Below are positions 46,899 through 55,963 of a stretch of 64,000 nt of DNA, piece by piece. This stretch comes from CAMDKS01 sp964402975 (GTDB lineage: Bacteria; Bdellovibrionota_B; Oligoflexia; Oligoflexales; RGVZ01): assembly GCA_964402975.1 (NCBI GenBank), contig CAYOEM010000001.1, positions 1 through 64,000 on the forward strand, read 5' to 3'. How positions within the stretch are numbered: position 1 is the stretch's first letter; the number at the start of each line of letters is the position of its first letter. The notes below the pieces were generated by a model. That model ran no database searches. It had not been told where the DNA came from and was given only the letters and a program-made list of their open reading frames with translations. Position numbers and translations under genes: made by a program.

Positions 46899-47555
46899 TT
46901 AACGAATCAACATCGATACACGACGATTTTCCCCACGGGCACCTTCCAAATTCAAACCTGAAAGTTTACCGACATCTACTTTTGGTCGCGTCGCGGCATA
47001 TCCCACAATACGCAAACGAGACTCACCAAATCCAAAATCGATAAGCCAGTTTACGACGCTGCTGGCGCGTCGACCGCTCAACGTCCAATTTGTTTCAATC
47101 TCCTCACCAGTTTTAGCCAACTCTCTCCGGTAGAGAGGGACATCGTCAGTATGCCCCTCGACATCCACCGTGTATTTTGTTGCCAAAATAAGCTTAAGCA
47201 TCGGTATCATCGGAGAGAGACTACCAGGCCTCAAAGTGGCAGATGCTGAATCAAATAATGCCGCACTCTCAAAATCCAAATGCACACCATCCTCGCCTAA
47301 ACGCACGGACACGCCTTTCTGACCCCGCGCAATTTTCTCGAGATCGCGCGCTAGCTCAACTAGTGTGCCCTTGGAAACTCCGGTGACCGATGTTTTCATT
47401 TTTTCAAATGACCCGACATCGATACGACTCATTCCAACCAAAACCGCGAAGAACACACAAAGAAGGGTCATCAGATCACTGAGACTCAGATAAAATGCAT
47501 TAACCGGGGCCTCCCGATTTCTGATCTGTAATGCCTGGAGGTCTTTAAGCTTCAC
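46899..47555 (-). CDS. MotB/ZorB-like stator protein with OmpA domain
   Basis: 218 residues. One transmembrane segment (~23-42, LSLSDLMTLLCVFFAVLVGM) with Asp27 where MotB/ZorB proteins carry the proton-binding Asp. The C-terminal OmpA-like peptidoglycan-binding domain is at ~105-218 (VEGHTDDVPLYR, NWTLSGRRASSVVNWLIDFG, RLRIVGYAATRP). It should anchor an ion-driven stator to the cell wall. Its ATG overlaps the MotA-like stop by 4 bp (translational coupling). Shorter than most flagellar MotB. Confidence 0.9.
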   Translation of the reverse strand: MKLKDLQALQIRNREAPVNAFYLSLSDLMTLLCVFFAVLVGMSRIDVGSFEKMKTSVTGVSKGTLVELARDLEKIARGQKGVSVRLGEDGVHLDFESAALFDSASATLRPGSLSPMIPMLKLILATKYTVDVEGHTDDVPLYRRELAKTGEEIETNWTLSGRRASSVVNWLIDFGFGESRLRIVGYAATRPKVDVGKLSGLNLEGARGENRRVSMLIR

Positions 47556-48331
47556 GCGGCCACCTCACTCCGCACGGTCTCAACACTTTGGTCATCTCGC
47601 TTCAACAGGATGCCTATCTTTGTAAGAAATTGCTTATGGCATTCGAGATAGATTTGATTGTGATGCTCGAGACGACCCGAAAGGGGAGTGAAAACTAAAC
47701 TTGCAAGTCCGGCGCCATAGGCGGTGGTCATCAGGGCCAGTGACATGGCGGGGCCGATCTGTCCAGGCGTCGCCATGGCTTGCATAACATGAACCAGGCC
47801 CACAACGGTGCCGAACAAACCAAACGACGGCGCCACAATTGCCGCTTTTTGCAGGAGGGACATGGAAATCTCCCTTTGCATGAATTCATCGTGGACACGT
47901 CCCGTTACAAATGCGTCAATTTCCTCAAAGGTCAGCCCTTGTTGATACATGAACACTACATCACCAAGCAAATCGCCGGTTAGACCATCGGAATGCCGAA
48001 GCTGCGTGAGCGTCTGACCTTCAACAATTGCATGATCAAGTTTTCTCATAATCTTTTGCACGTCACGGTCTGGGGTGCCGAAAAACGATTTCCAAACCAT
48101 ACGGATCGTCGAGAAAAGTGAGAACACGTCATACTGAAAAATCAAGCTTGCTATGGTGCCACCCAACACAATAACTAGACCGCGCAGGTCGAATAGTGAA
48201 CGCCAATTCCCTACACCAAATGAGGCGATGCTCACCAGAACAAATAACGCAAGTGCTATTAAGAGGCTCAAAGGCGCCGGACGTTTTTTAATCGTCTGCA
48301 CATACTTTCGCTCGTTTAGACCCTCAATCAT
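47552..48331 (-). CDS. MotA/ZorA-like stator protein
   Basis: 259 residues with four membrane segments (~19-41, ~51-69, ~164-187, ~193-222) and a cytoplasmic loop between the second and third. RGLVIVLGGTIASLIFQYDV, SFGLFGTVVGLVHVMQAMA and AMSLALMTTAYGAGLASLV are MotA/TolQ/ExbB signatures. With the MotB-like partner it forms a proton- or sodium-driven motor unit. There is no long cytoplasmic C-terminal tail such as typical ZorA has. It overlaps the upstream coiled-coil gene and the downstream MotB-like gene by 4 bp each. Confidence 0.9.
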   Translation of the reverse strand: MIEGLNERKYVQTIKKRPAPLSLLIALALFVLVSIASFGVGNWRSLFDLRGLVIVLGGTIASLIFQYDVFSLFSTIRMVWKSFFGTPDRDVQKIMRKLDHAIVEGQTLTQLRHSDGLTGDLLGDVVFMYQQGLTFEEIDAFVTGRVHDEFMQREISMSLLQKAAIVAPSFGLFGTVVGLVHVMQAMATPGQIGPAMSLALMTTAYGAGLASLVFTPLSGRLEHHNQIYLECHKQFLTKIGILLKRDDQSVETVRSEVAA

Positions 48332-49395
48332 GATGCCTCCTGATCAAACACTTCATCAAGCTGCCGTTTTGTTTGCTCTTCGAACATCAAATCACAGATC
48401 CTCGCGCCACTTTCCGAGCCAACTAAAACTAGCGTGACCAAATGTTCGCCTGAAAATCGTCCCAGAATCTTTGCATTCCTTGGTGGAATAATTTGATGGG
48501 ACGCTAGCGTGACAACTCGCTCAGACCTATTGTCGAAACGTAATTTTACTTTTCTACCGTCGACCGCAACAGCGACGGCTAGGCGTTCAATGAAGGGTGT
48601 TGGTCGAGGACTATATATCCAGACCAAGGGTGCATCACTTCCACCATGAAACCCGATTGCCTTTGCCCCGACAACCGGCGTGCCATCCAATGCTTTCAGG
48701 GGGTAGGAAAACTGAGTGTCATCGGCTTTTAAAAGTATCGCCCCCTCCTGAACTCGAACGGATCGCACAACATACTCCTTCAGACCAGTGACAGCAGTGC
48801 GTTCCTGTGCCTGGAATGATGCTTGTAACTGACTCTCAGCCGCAGCTAATTTCCTTTGCAACCGTTCAAGATCTGCGCGGAGCGCAAGATTCTCAGTCTG
48901 TAGTGTGTCTACAATTTTTTTCACCGACTCATCCTTGATTGATGAATCTGCGACTTTTCTTGCTCGAAGCTCCGCATCCTGCAAACGCCCAAGCTCGGAC
49001 TCATAGCGCCCAATTTCATTGTAAAATCTTTTCAGAATGCTTCCGACTTCACTCTTTCGGGGCAGCTGCATAAAAACTGCGGGCAGTATCTTTTTTGCCA
49101 CATCTTTATTAGAAACCTGACGTGAAGCCACGCCCGCAAATACGGCTATTCGCATGCTATCAATGACGGCTAGGATGTTTTCCAGATTGAGGCTGAAACC
49201 ATTGGGCTCGAGATATCTTGCGGCAATATCCGGAATACTATCAAATACAAGTCGATCAACCGACACGGCAATCAGACCCTGGTCTTCATCAACCCATACT
49301 TTTGTAAGCTCAGGCGCAATCGTGGCATCCGAAACGATAATCTCGTCTGGCGACGTGAACAAACCTGCGTCTTTTTGCGAAGGATTCTTGCCCAT
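48328..49395 (-). CDS. Coiled-coil protein encoded with MotA/MotB-like genes
   Basis: 355 residues, no signal peptide or membrane segment, so cytoplasmic. A coiled coil at ~130-200 (RYESELGRLQDAELRARK, LRADLERLQRKLAAAESQLQ) separates an N-terminal domain (~1-125) from a mostly beta C-terminal domain (~205-355). The latter has strands like VRVQEGAILLKADDTQFSYP and KLRFDNRSERVVTL. No family recognised. It is the first gene of the unit, and its stop overlaps the MotA-like start (ATGA). It could be the sensor or tail that the short MotA-like protein lacks; this is inference. Confidence 0.75.
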   Translation of the reverse strand: MGKNPSQKDAGLFTSPDEIIVSDATIAPELTKVWVDEDQGLIAVSVDRLVFDSIPDIAARYLEPNGFSLNLENILAVIDSMRIAVFAGVASRQVSNKDVAKKILPAVFMQLPRKSEVGSILKRFYNEIGRYESELGRLQDAELRARKVADSSIKDESVKKIVDTLQTENLALRADLERLQRKLAAAESQLQASFQAQERTAVTGLKEYVVRSVRVQEGAILLKADDTQFSYPLKALDGTPVVGAKAIGFHGGSDAPLVWIYSPRPTPFIERLAVAVAVDGRKVKLRFDNRSERVVTLASHQIIPPRNAKILGRFSGEHLVTLVLVGSESGARICDLMFEEQTKRQLDEVFDQEAS

Positions 49396-49590
49396 GATGA
49401 TTTATCCCAAGAAATTCAGACCCTTTAGGATGTTTACTCGGAATAAGTGGGGTTTAATTGACGGTGTTAAATGGTGGCGCCGATTTTATTGAAACCATGC
49501 CAGTGCAAAATCTTCGAGATTGATTGGGCATCTTGCATTTTCTTATCAAGATCCCAAATCATATTAGTCATAAAAAACTATTTGAATGAT

Positions 49591-50556
49591 TTAGGAATTA
49601 ACACCCATCAGCGTTAAGAGCCGAAGGAACTCCGGCGGAGGCTCCGCGATGAGTCTAACAGGTGTCTGCCCATCATGCATGGGTACCTCGATAGCTCTGG
49701 CGTGTAACATATGGTGGAATGCCGCAATCTCTAGAACGTCCTTTCGCAACCCCCGATCGGAGCCGTCCCCGTACTTCTTATCTCCAAGGATTGGGAAACC
49801 AGCCATGTTGAGATGGACTCTAATCTGATGACTGCGGCCAGTTTCTGGATAACATTCGATCAATGAAATATTTAGGTCCTCACAGCGGTAGCGCGTCACA
49901 AACTCGGTGCGGCTCTGTTTACCGCCACTGCGCACGGGCGATACTTTACCCGTCTTCTTGTCGATGGCAGAAAGATAACACTCAACTTTAAAATTTGACT
50001 CCGCCGGCAGCCCACAGCAAATGGCCCAGTAGGTCTTTTTAACTTTCTTCTCTCTGAACTGGTCCGTAACCCAGGTCGATACGCTATTGCTTGTAGCGAA
50101 AAGCAGGATGCCCGACGTCTCTTTATCAAGCCTGTGCAAAAGGATGACCGAGCCCTTGGCACGATCCGAAGATTTAAGCCAACTCCGCAAACAGACTTCC
50201 GCATGCATAACGTCCTGATCGCGAGTCGCCTGACTCGGCAAGCCGGGGGGCTTATTAATGGCGATCAAATTTTTTTCGTCGTATAGAATGTCTTCATCCC
50301 TCAATGTAAACGTCTTTTGCCGAGTCTTGCTCAAAGCCTCTAAATTGAACTCGACCCGCACTTTGTCACCTGCATTCACCTGCCTAGATGCAATGTGCAT
50401 CCGCTTGTTGTTGACGTAGCAACCGCCAACGTCGAGGATCTGCCGAATTTTTCGCCGAGAAACCTCGGGCAACACGCTGCTTAAAAATAGATCAATGCGG
50501 GCTTTTGATTGAGCCGGTGAAACAATAAATTCTTTTATCGTTAGGGCTTTGCTCAT
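49591..50556 (-). CDS. RluA/RluD family 23S rRNA or tRNA pseudouridine synthase
   Basis: 321 residues. An S4 RNA-binding domain at ~18-72 (RIDLFLSSVLPEVSRRKIRQ) is followed by the RluA-type catalytic domain: H141-RLD144-KETSG carries the catalytic Asp, and GRSHQIRVHLNMAGFPILGD is the conserved C-terminal motif. It converts specific uridines to pseudouridine in rRNA or tRNA; RluA, RluC and RluD cannot be told apart here. Its ATG overlaps the asparaginase stop by 4 bp. Confidence 0.92.
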   Translation of the reverse strand: MSKALTIKEFIVSPAQSKARIDLFLSSVLPEVSRRKIRQILDVGGCYVNNKRMHIASRQVNAGDKVRVEFNLEALSKTRQKTFTLRDEDILYDEKNLIAINKPPGLPSQATRDQDVMHAEVCLRSWLKSSDRAKGSVILLHRLDKETSGILLFATSNSVSTWVTDQFREKKVKKTYWAICCGLPAESNFKVECYLSAIDKKTGKVSPVRSGGKQSRTEFVTRYRCEDLNISLIECYPETGRSHQIRVHLNMAGFPILGDKKYGDGSDRGLRKDVLEIAAFHHMLHARAIEVPMHDGQTPVRLIAEPPPEFLRLLTLMGVNS

Positions 50557-51524
50557 GGCTTATAAAGAATTTCCAGAACTTGATCTTTGGGAACCCACTC
50601 CTCGAGACGACTACGCAAGTAGTCTCGAAGGCCAACTAACGGTTTATTCAGGTCCGCACGCGCAGCTAGCAAACTCCACAATGCTATTCCAAGGTGAGCC
50701 ATATTGTGTCCGGAGGAAATTTTCACGAAACAACCGGCGACCTGATCACCAGGTTCTGGCAATGTCTGAATAAACAAAAGACCATCGGCCCCCTCCTTGG
50801 CAATCAACTTTCCAGCACCAATTTCGCATAAATCTGTGTCAAGCCTACGTGCACCACCAACAAGTCGCGGATTACCTGTCCAAAGCGCCTTTAAATCCAT
50901 CACAGCAGGCGACGAATCCAGTGCCAAGCGTTCATACATGTTCATCAATGCCCGAACAGGCATCGCAGCAACTGGTAAGCCGCAGCTGTCGGTAACCCAA
51001 GTCAGCTTCTCGCTAGCCTCTTTCCCGACGAGAGCTTGGATTCTTTTTTGAATTGGGTGATCCTCATGCCAATAAGATTCAACCTGCGCGTTATCTTTGG
51101 CTGCGGCTGCAAGTAGAAGCAAGTGCTTGCCCGCACATGGATGGTGAAGCCTAGACGCCTGACCACCCGAACTTCGCATGGATGCGGCTTCATTTGCATC
51201 AAGCGGAAAAGTCCGGGGACAAACCAGATTCGATTCTTCTGCACTTGTAAACGACATGAGCTCTCTTAAGTGCTCTAGATGTTGCGCTTGGCCGCTGTGA
51301 GATGCAAAACCCATAGCCCAAAATGCGCGTGATCGCTCAAAACCACCCGCGGCAAGAGCTTGCCAAGGCTTTAAGAGGGATCTTGTAACGATGACTGTCG
51401 ATGCGTGTTCAGACCGAAGCTGCGTGCCTTGGTGTTTTAGTTCCAGGATACCGTGAACAACGACCTCGGTGATGCCTCTTCGTGTAAACGAAAAAATTGG
51501 CTTAGCGTCAACAAGACTAGTCAT
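50553..51524 (-). CDS. Type II-family (Rhizobium ReAV-like) L-asparaginase
   Basis: 323 residues of the Asparaginase_II family (Rhizobium type), which is unrelated to E. coli AnsA/AnsB. The catalytic set of the studied R. etli enzyme is present: S49-x2-K52 (SLLKPWQALAAG), S75 in FASHSGQAQH, C130 and K133 in HPCAGKH, and C181 in DSCGLP; in ReAV the last three bind zinc. It would hydrolyse asparagine to aspartate and ammonia in the cytoplasm. It is coupled by 4-bp overlaps to the flavin monooxygenase gene upstream and the pseudouridine synthase gene downstream. Confidence 0.88.
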   Translation of the reverse strand: MTSLVDAKPIFSFTRRGITEVVVHGILELKHQGTQLRSEHASTVIVTRSLLKPWQALAAGGFERSRAFWAMGFASHSGQAQHLEHLRELMSFTSAEESNLVCPRTFPLDANEAASMRSSGGQASRLHHPCAGKHLLLLAAAAKDNAQVESYWHEDHPIQKRIQALVGKEASEKLTWVTDSCGLPVAAMPVRALMNMYERLALDSSPAVMDLKALWTGNPRLVGGARRLDTDLCEIGAGKLIAKEGADGLLFIQTLPEPGDQVAGCFVKISSGHNMAHLGIALWSLLAARADLNKPLVGLRDYLRSRLEEWVPKDQVLEILYKP

Positions 51525-52738
51525 GCGTTGCCGTCCAAGTGGGGGATAACATCCTCGGCAAATAGACGCATTTGTTGCTGAATGGCTTGATGTTCAATTT
51601 GATTGAACTCAAACCAAAGCATCAGACGGTCCTTGGGGTCAAATGCTTTCTCGCTTTCGGGGTGCAACTGATCTCGGACAGCTAAAGGATCACCTATCAG
51701 GGCCCGCTCCATAAGTTGCTCCTTAGGCGGCAATGCCACGGTACCTCTCATGGCTTCAATATAGGTATCAAAGCACCTCGACGCCATGTCTTTTGCCCGG
51801 GCGTGATTTTTGTCGATAAATACTAAGACGGTTCTTGGCATTCGCGAACGATCCCAAACTCTTCCGAGTTCACCATAACGAAGCCGCATTTCAGCGTGAA
51901 CCTTGTTGAGCTGATCTGGAGGCGTGAAGGAGAGGTTAAACATATCCAGGTCTGCAAACTTTAGACCATGATCCCGAGCCAATGGATCATGCGAACCCAG
52001 AACAAAATTCATCCAAGCCGAGTAATCACTTTCACTCATTTCCGGAATCAGCTTAAGCGGCTCAAACAACCACCTCGGCGTGTAGTCCAAGCCATCCTGC
52101 TCGAAACCAATTTCAACGCCGACACGAGAGTACTCCTCGTCTGAACGAAAGAACGATCGATCTATTTTCCATTTTTGCAGATCTGTGGAACAAATCGTCT
52201 CGCCTCGAATCAAACGCAGGAAAATTTCCAACGCCTCAAGAAAAATGATTCGTTGATATTGGGGCCATAATCTGGCCTCCACGTCATCCCTGGGAACGAT
52301 TCCAAAAGGCGCGTTAATGTAGGGAAACCGGCCCGCAGCAACCCCAACATGAAGCCTTCTTGGGCGATCAGTCATGGCGTTTAAATAGGCAAGAGAGCGG
52401 ATTCTGTCAGCTGCTGCAATGGGCCCCCCATTGCCGCCAACAATATTATAAATAGCCGTTCCAAAAGAGAGTTTATGGGTTTTTGCAAAAACAAGGTGAG
52501 CCAACTGACACGAGTCTGCATTGAGACCGACCTCACCGTGATAGTGCGGAATGACGGGCTTAACGTGTGACTTCTGAACCTCACTCGAAAAGTGAGACTC
52601 GGCAACCCACATGGTTTTGTATCCCAGCTCCTCGGCCAAAACACACTGATCAAAAAATGCGCTAAAGATCTCACGATCAGCCGGAATAGGCTTGAGCGTA
52701 TCGATACGACCGATACTATGAAATATGTCGAACTGCAT
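51521..52738 (-). CDS. LLM-class flavin-dependent monooxygenase
   Basis: 405 residues. Bacterial-luciferase-like TIM barrel: AEELGYKTMWVAESHF near the N-terminus, KLSFGTAIYNIVGGNGGPIAAADRIRSLAYL and RLHVGVAAGRFPYINAPFGI. These use reduced FMN to oxidise small organics; no substrate can be named. Short insertions extend it past the usual ~350 residues. It is the first gene of a three-gene coupled unit and diverges from the MFS gene. Confidence 0.85.
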   Translation of the reverse strand: MQFDIFHSIGRIDTLKPIPADREIFSAFFDQCVLAEELGYKTMWVAESHFSSEVQKSHVKPVIPHYHGEVGLNADSCQLAHLVFAKTHKLSFGTAIYNIVGGNGGPIAAADRIRSLAYLNAMTDRPRRLHVGVAAGRFPYINAPFGIVPRDDVEARLWPQYQRIIFLEALEIFLRLIRGETICSTDLQKWKIDRSFFRSDEEYSRVGVEIGFEQDGLDYTPRWLFEPLKLIPEMSESDYSAWMNFVLGSHDPLARDHGLKFADLDMFNLSFTPPDQLNKVHAEMRLRYGELGRVWDRSRMPRTVLVFIDKNHARAKDMASRCFDTYIEAMRGTVALPPKEQLMERALIGDPLAVRDQLHPESEKAFDPKDRLMLWFEFNQIEHQAIQQQMRLFAEDVIPHLDGNA

Positions 52739-52790
52739 AGGTGGGAGACCTTACGCCTCCCGCCCCTGCCTGTCAAGAAAGGCTAAATCA

Positions 52791-53930
52791 ATGCGCTGGT
52801 GGGTTTTCTTTTGTGGTGCCGGATTGCTTTGCTTAGCCGCTTGGATTGATAACTTGCGCGGACCGCTACTGCCTGCCGTCATATCTATTCTCGACATGAA
52901 ATACGAGGACGCGAGCCTCATTATCGCTTTTGGCAACTTGACGGCCATGATCAGTACATGGCTGTTGATGCCGTTACTCAATAAAAAATCCTTAAAATAT
53001 GTTGGTATGTGGGTCCTTTTAGTCACAGCCGTCGTGTGCGCGAGCGCCCTTTTTGCTGATACAAAAATCCGATTATTTGTTTGGGGTGCACTGATTGGGG
53101 GCTGCATTTCTATGATGGGATCCCTAAGCAATCTTTATGTTCAGGCCGGCGCCGAGGATAGTAGGAGAGGACAAATGATGTCAGCCCTGCACTCAATTTA
53201 TGGCTTAAGCTCTTTTTTTGCTCCATGGAGCGCAGGACTAGTTCTCGCGAACCCAAATAGATGGCCCTATTTATTCATGGTGGCCGCACCATTTGCGGCA
53301 GCACTTGCTTCATTTATTCAATTGCGCATCCAAGGTTCGGTAGAGCGCGACGATGGACGAGGTCGTATGCAGCCTTTATCATTGGGCTTCATTCACATAC
53401 TAGCTGTACTCACATTGGTCAGCTACGTCGTGGCCGAGACGCTAACCTCCACTTGGCTGCCAACCTACCTCGTCAAAGAGCACGACATTTCAATCCGCGA
53501 CGCATCTATTTATTCCTCGGCTTTTTTTGCTGTCATGTTCGTAACGAGGATCGCTTGCGGGCTATGGAGTACGCCACGTTGGCACCGCGTCATTATTTGG
53601 GTGTCAATCGTAAGCGCCTTAGTCTGTTTTTCTTTGGCGCGACTCACAGGCTGGCATTGGCTCTTGCCGGCCGCTGGACTCTTTGGCCCATTTTTCCCTT
53701 TGTTCGTCACATGGACTGGATTACGTTTTCCCGAACGTGACCGCACGTTGTTACTCTGGACCCTATCTGGCATGCAAGGTGCTCTGGCGCTCATGCACTA
53801 TATAACAGGGCGGCTTGCGGATATGGCAGGGTTTGAACTTGCATTCTGGCTACCAGCTTTGATCATGATCATAACAATTATCTTGCTGAAATGGCTGGAA
53901 TACCGCGATAGGCAGATGGAGCGTAACTAG
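52791..53930 (+). CDS. MFS transporter
   Basis: 379 residues from ATG 52791, chosen because AAAGG lies eight bases upstream and the longer frame would overlap the divergent monooxygenase gene. About 12 hydrophobic segments. The last ones contain LWTLSGMQGALALMHYITGRLADMAG and a basic C-terminus. The pattern fits a small-solute symporter or exporter of the major facilitator superfamily. It lies between the monooxygenase gene and guaD (converging with guaD, 5 bp apart). A role in nitrogen-compound or purine uptake is possible but not shown. Confidence 0.85.
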   Translation: MRWWVFFCGAGLLCLAAWIDNLRGPLLPAVISILDMKYEDASLIIAFGNLTAMISTWLLMPLLNKKSLKYVGMWVLLVTAVVCASALFADTKIRLFVWGALIGGCISMMGSLSNLYVQAGAEDSRRGQMMSALHSIYGLSSFFAPWSAGLVLANPNRWPYLFMVAAPFAAALASFIQLRIQGSVERDDGRGRMQPLSLGFIHILAVLTLVSYVVAETLTSTWLPTYLVKEHDISIRDASIYSSAFFAVMFVTRIACGLWSTPRWHRVIIWVSIVSALVCFSLARLTGWHWLLPAAGLFGPFFPLFVTWTGLRFPERDRTLLLWTLSGMQGALALMHYITGRLADMAGFELAFWLPALIMIITIILLKWLEYRDRQMERN

Positions 53931-53935
53931 TTTAA

Positions 53936-55261
53936 TCAATGAGTTTGGTTGTAAACTTGTCTACCAGCCACAAACACAGCCTCAGTAATTCGATCATCTC
54001 CGTACGTCATAGTCGCAAAAAATCGTTCCTCGGCCGAATACGTTTTTATAAGGCGTTCAGCCAGAAGCGCGTTCTTGTTTTGATTGATCACCACAAAATC
54101 CGCAAATTTCCCAACCTCGAGACTTCCAGAATACTTATCCATGCCAAGCGCCTTAGCACCCGCGAGAGTTGCGCGATACAAGAGATCGGCGGCTGAGCAA
54201 AATACACCTTGCAATGCTTGAATTTTGTAGCACTCAAGCATCGTCTTCCAAGGGGACAGTGTGGTTCCTGCACCAATATCCGAGGCTAAACAAACTTGAA
54301 CGCCGAGGTCTTGAGCTCGGCGTAAATTGAATAAGCCACTTCCCAAAAACGTATTAGAAGTCGGACAATGCACGACCGTGGCACCAACCCTCTCTATGCG
54401 TTTCATCTCGTCATCTGACAGATGAATACCATGACCTAATAAAGTCTTTCCATCCAGAAGACCATGATCTTCATAAACTGCGAGGTAGTCCCGGTGTTGC
54501 TTCCAAACCGCCAAGACCTCAGTCACCTCTTTTTCATTCTCACTGATATGTGTCTGCGTAAAACATGATGGCCATTTAGCTTTCAGGTCACCCAATGCAC
54601 GTAGCATTTGTTTGGAACAGCTGAGAGCAAACCGGGGCGTCACGGCATAAAAGAGACGATCAGACTTACCGTGCCAAGCCGCTATCAGGTCATTTTGTTG
54701 AATTAAATCCGACTCCACATCCTCAAGCAGCTCGTCGGGGGCGCCACGATCCATCGAGGTTTTACCTGTGATCAAGCGCAAGCCTGCCGAGTCAAACTCC
54801 CTGAACAGCTCATCCGCAGCAACCGCGTGGACACTGGAAAAGACAGCAGCGGTGGTTACGCCGTTTTTCTTAAGCTCTCGGACTAGCCGCCTTGCTCCAG
54901 AACGAGCCACCTGGCGATCCGAAAATTTGGACTCAGCTGGAAATACGAACTTATTCAACCAATCTAGTAGCGGAAAACCACCAGAACCCATCACGTCGAG
55001 CTGAGGACAATGGAGATGAGCGTCGACAAAACCCGGCACAATAACCGATGCCTCGTGATCGATAATTTCGACCTGATCACTTTGCATGGAAACTAAAACT
55101 TCAGACCTCGGCCCAACTGCTGCGATTTTGCCACCGGCATTCACCGCAAGCGCGCCATTCTTTATCAGCTCGAATGACGGAGACCCATTCTTACGAGTTA
55201 TGAGCCAAATCTCATCCGCTAAATGAACGGTTTTATCGTTTCTCGTGACAATCTGAACCAC
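53936..55261 (-). CDS. guaD: Guanine deaminase
   Basis: 441 residues, usual length. Amidohydrolase fold with zinc ligands in DAHLHCPQLDVMG, the His in THISENEKE, the His in GHGIHLSDDE and the Asp in ASDIGAGTTLS. GuaD-specific stretches are MDRGAPDELLEDVE, YAVTPRFALSCS and HCPTSNTFLGSGLF. It converts guanine to xanthine and ammonia. Together with the asparaginase it points to ammonia release from purines and amino acids. Confidence 0.93.
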   Translation of the reverse strand: MVQIVTRNDKTVHLADEIWLITRKNGSPSFELIKNGALAVNAGGKIAAVGPRSEVLVSMQSDQVEIIDHEASVIVPGFVDAHLHCPQLDVMGSGGFPLLDWLNKFVFPAESKFSDRQVARSGARRLVRELKKNGVTTAAVFSSVHAVAADELFREFDSAGLRLITGKTSMDRGAPDELLEDVESDLIQQNDLIAAWHGKSDRLFYAVTPRFALSCSKQMLRALGDLKAKWPSCFTQTHISENEKEVTEVLAVWKQHRDYLAVYEDHGLLDGKTLLGHGIHLSDDEMKRIERVGATVVHCPTSNTFLGSGLFNLRRAQDLGVQVCLASDIGAGTTLSPWKTMLECYKIQALQGVFCSAADLLYRATLAGAKALGMDKYSGSLEVGKFADFVVINQNKNALLAERLIKTYSAEERFFATMTYGDDRITEAVFVAGRQVYNQTH

Positions 55262-55370
55262 GAAGCATCCTCGAAATAGCTAAGACTGAAAATACCAGGA
55301 AGCGAGATTAATGCGAAAGATTGGAATTTACAAGCAACCTGGTCAAAAAAGCTCCCATCAAAGGGCATTC

Positions 55371-55901
55371 TCAGGGCTTTGCCCCACCAGCTGATTGATC
55401 TTTAATTGTATACTTTAGATTAAACGTTTTGTCATAGTCGGCAAAGCCTACCTTAACATCGCTACAATTTTTTTTACTATCTTTATTGAGTGCGACGCAT
55501 CGAGCAATGTCACGGGCAAGAATGGTCACCGCGTTTGATCCCGTGATATTTTCGGGCGTTCCAAACAGCAGCAAAGATCCAGGAGCACCGTTATTTCTGA
55601 AGTTCATCCAAGAAGTTGGATACTCTTTTAGAACGATTTTGACTCGACCAGCCGGTGATGTCGACTTTACTTTTATAGCCCATTCGATAGGAGTTTTTAC
55701 TAGACCCTCAAACGTCTTCGACGTCACATCAAAACCGGAACTGTCCACAATAGAGAAGTCAATCGCGGGGCATTTGTCTCGTTTGCAATTGGAGTCATTG
55801 AGGTCGTCAAGCTGGCTAGACTTGAGCTCAACTTTCTGCTCCGTGCGCCCGCAAGCGACGACGAGACCCAAGGATAACAAAATAAAGGAAAAAGCTTTCA
55901 A
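55371..55901 (-). CDS. Lipoprotein of unknown function
   Basis: 176 residues from TTG 55901, which has GGGGG upstream and gives a compact lipoprotein signal (MKAFSFILLSLGLVVAC, Cys17). The frame is open back to TTG 55967, which would overlap lpxK by 4 bp and give an N-terminus too long for a signal peptide. The mature part has four Cys in two pairs (NCKRDKC; ARCVALNKDSKKNCSD), a likely extracellular or periplasmic beta fold. No family recognised. It is the last gene of the lpx cluster. Confidence 0.7.
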   Translation of the reverse strand: MKAFSFILLSLGLVVACGRTEQKVELKSSQLDDLNDSNCKRDKCPAIDFSIVDSSGFDVTSKTFEGLVKTPIEWAIKVKSTSPAGRVKIVLKEYPTSWMNFRNNGAPGSLLLFGTPENITGSNAVTILARDIARCVALNKDSKKNCSDVKVGFADYDKTFNLKYTIKDQSAGGAKP

Positions 55902-55963
55902 GACGCTGCGACCCCCAACAGAAGTCTTATCGGCAGTTATCCCGAAGGATCTGATATTTGGAT

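Noticed and set aside
46899..48331. Calling the MotA/MotB-like pair a flagellar stator
   Set aside because: No flagellar gene is nearby and the neighbours are a coiled-coil protein and a helicase. It cannot be excluded, so no gene symbol was given.
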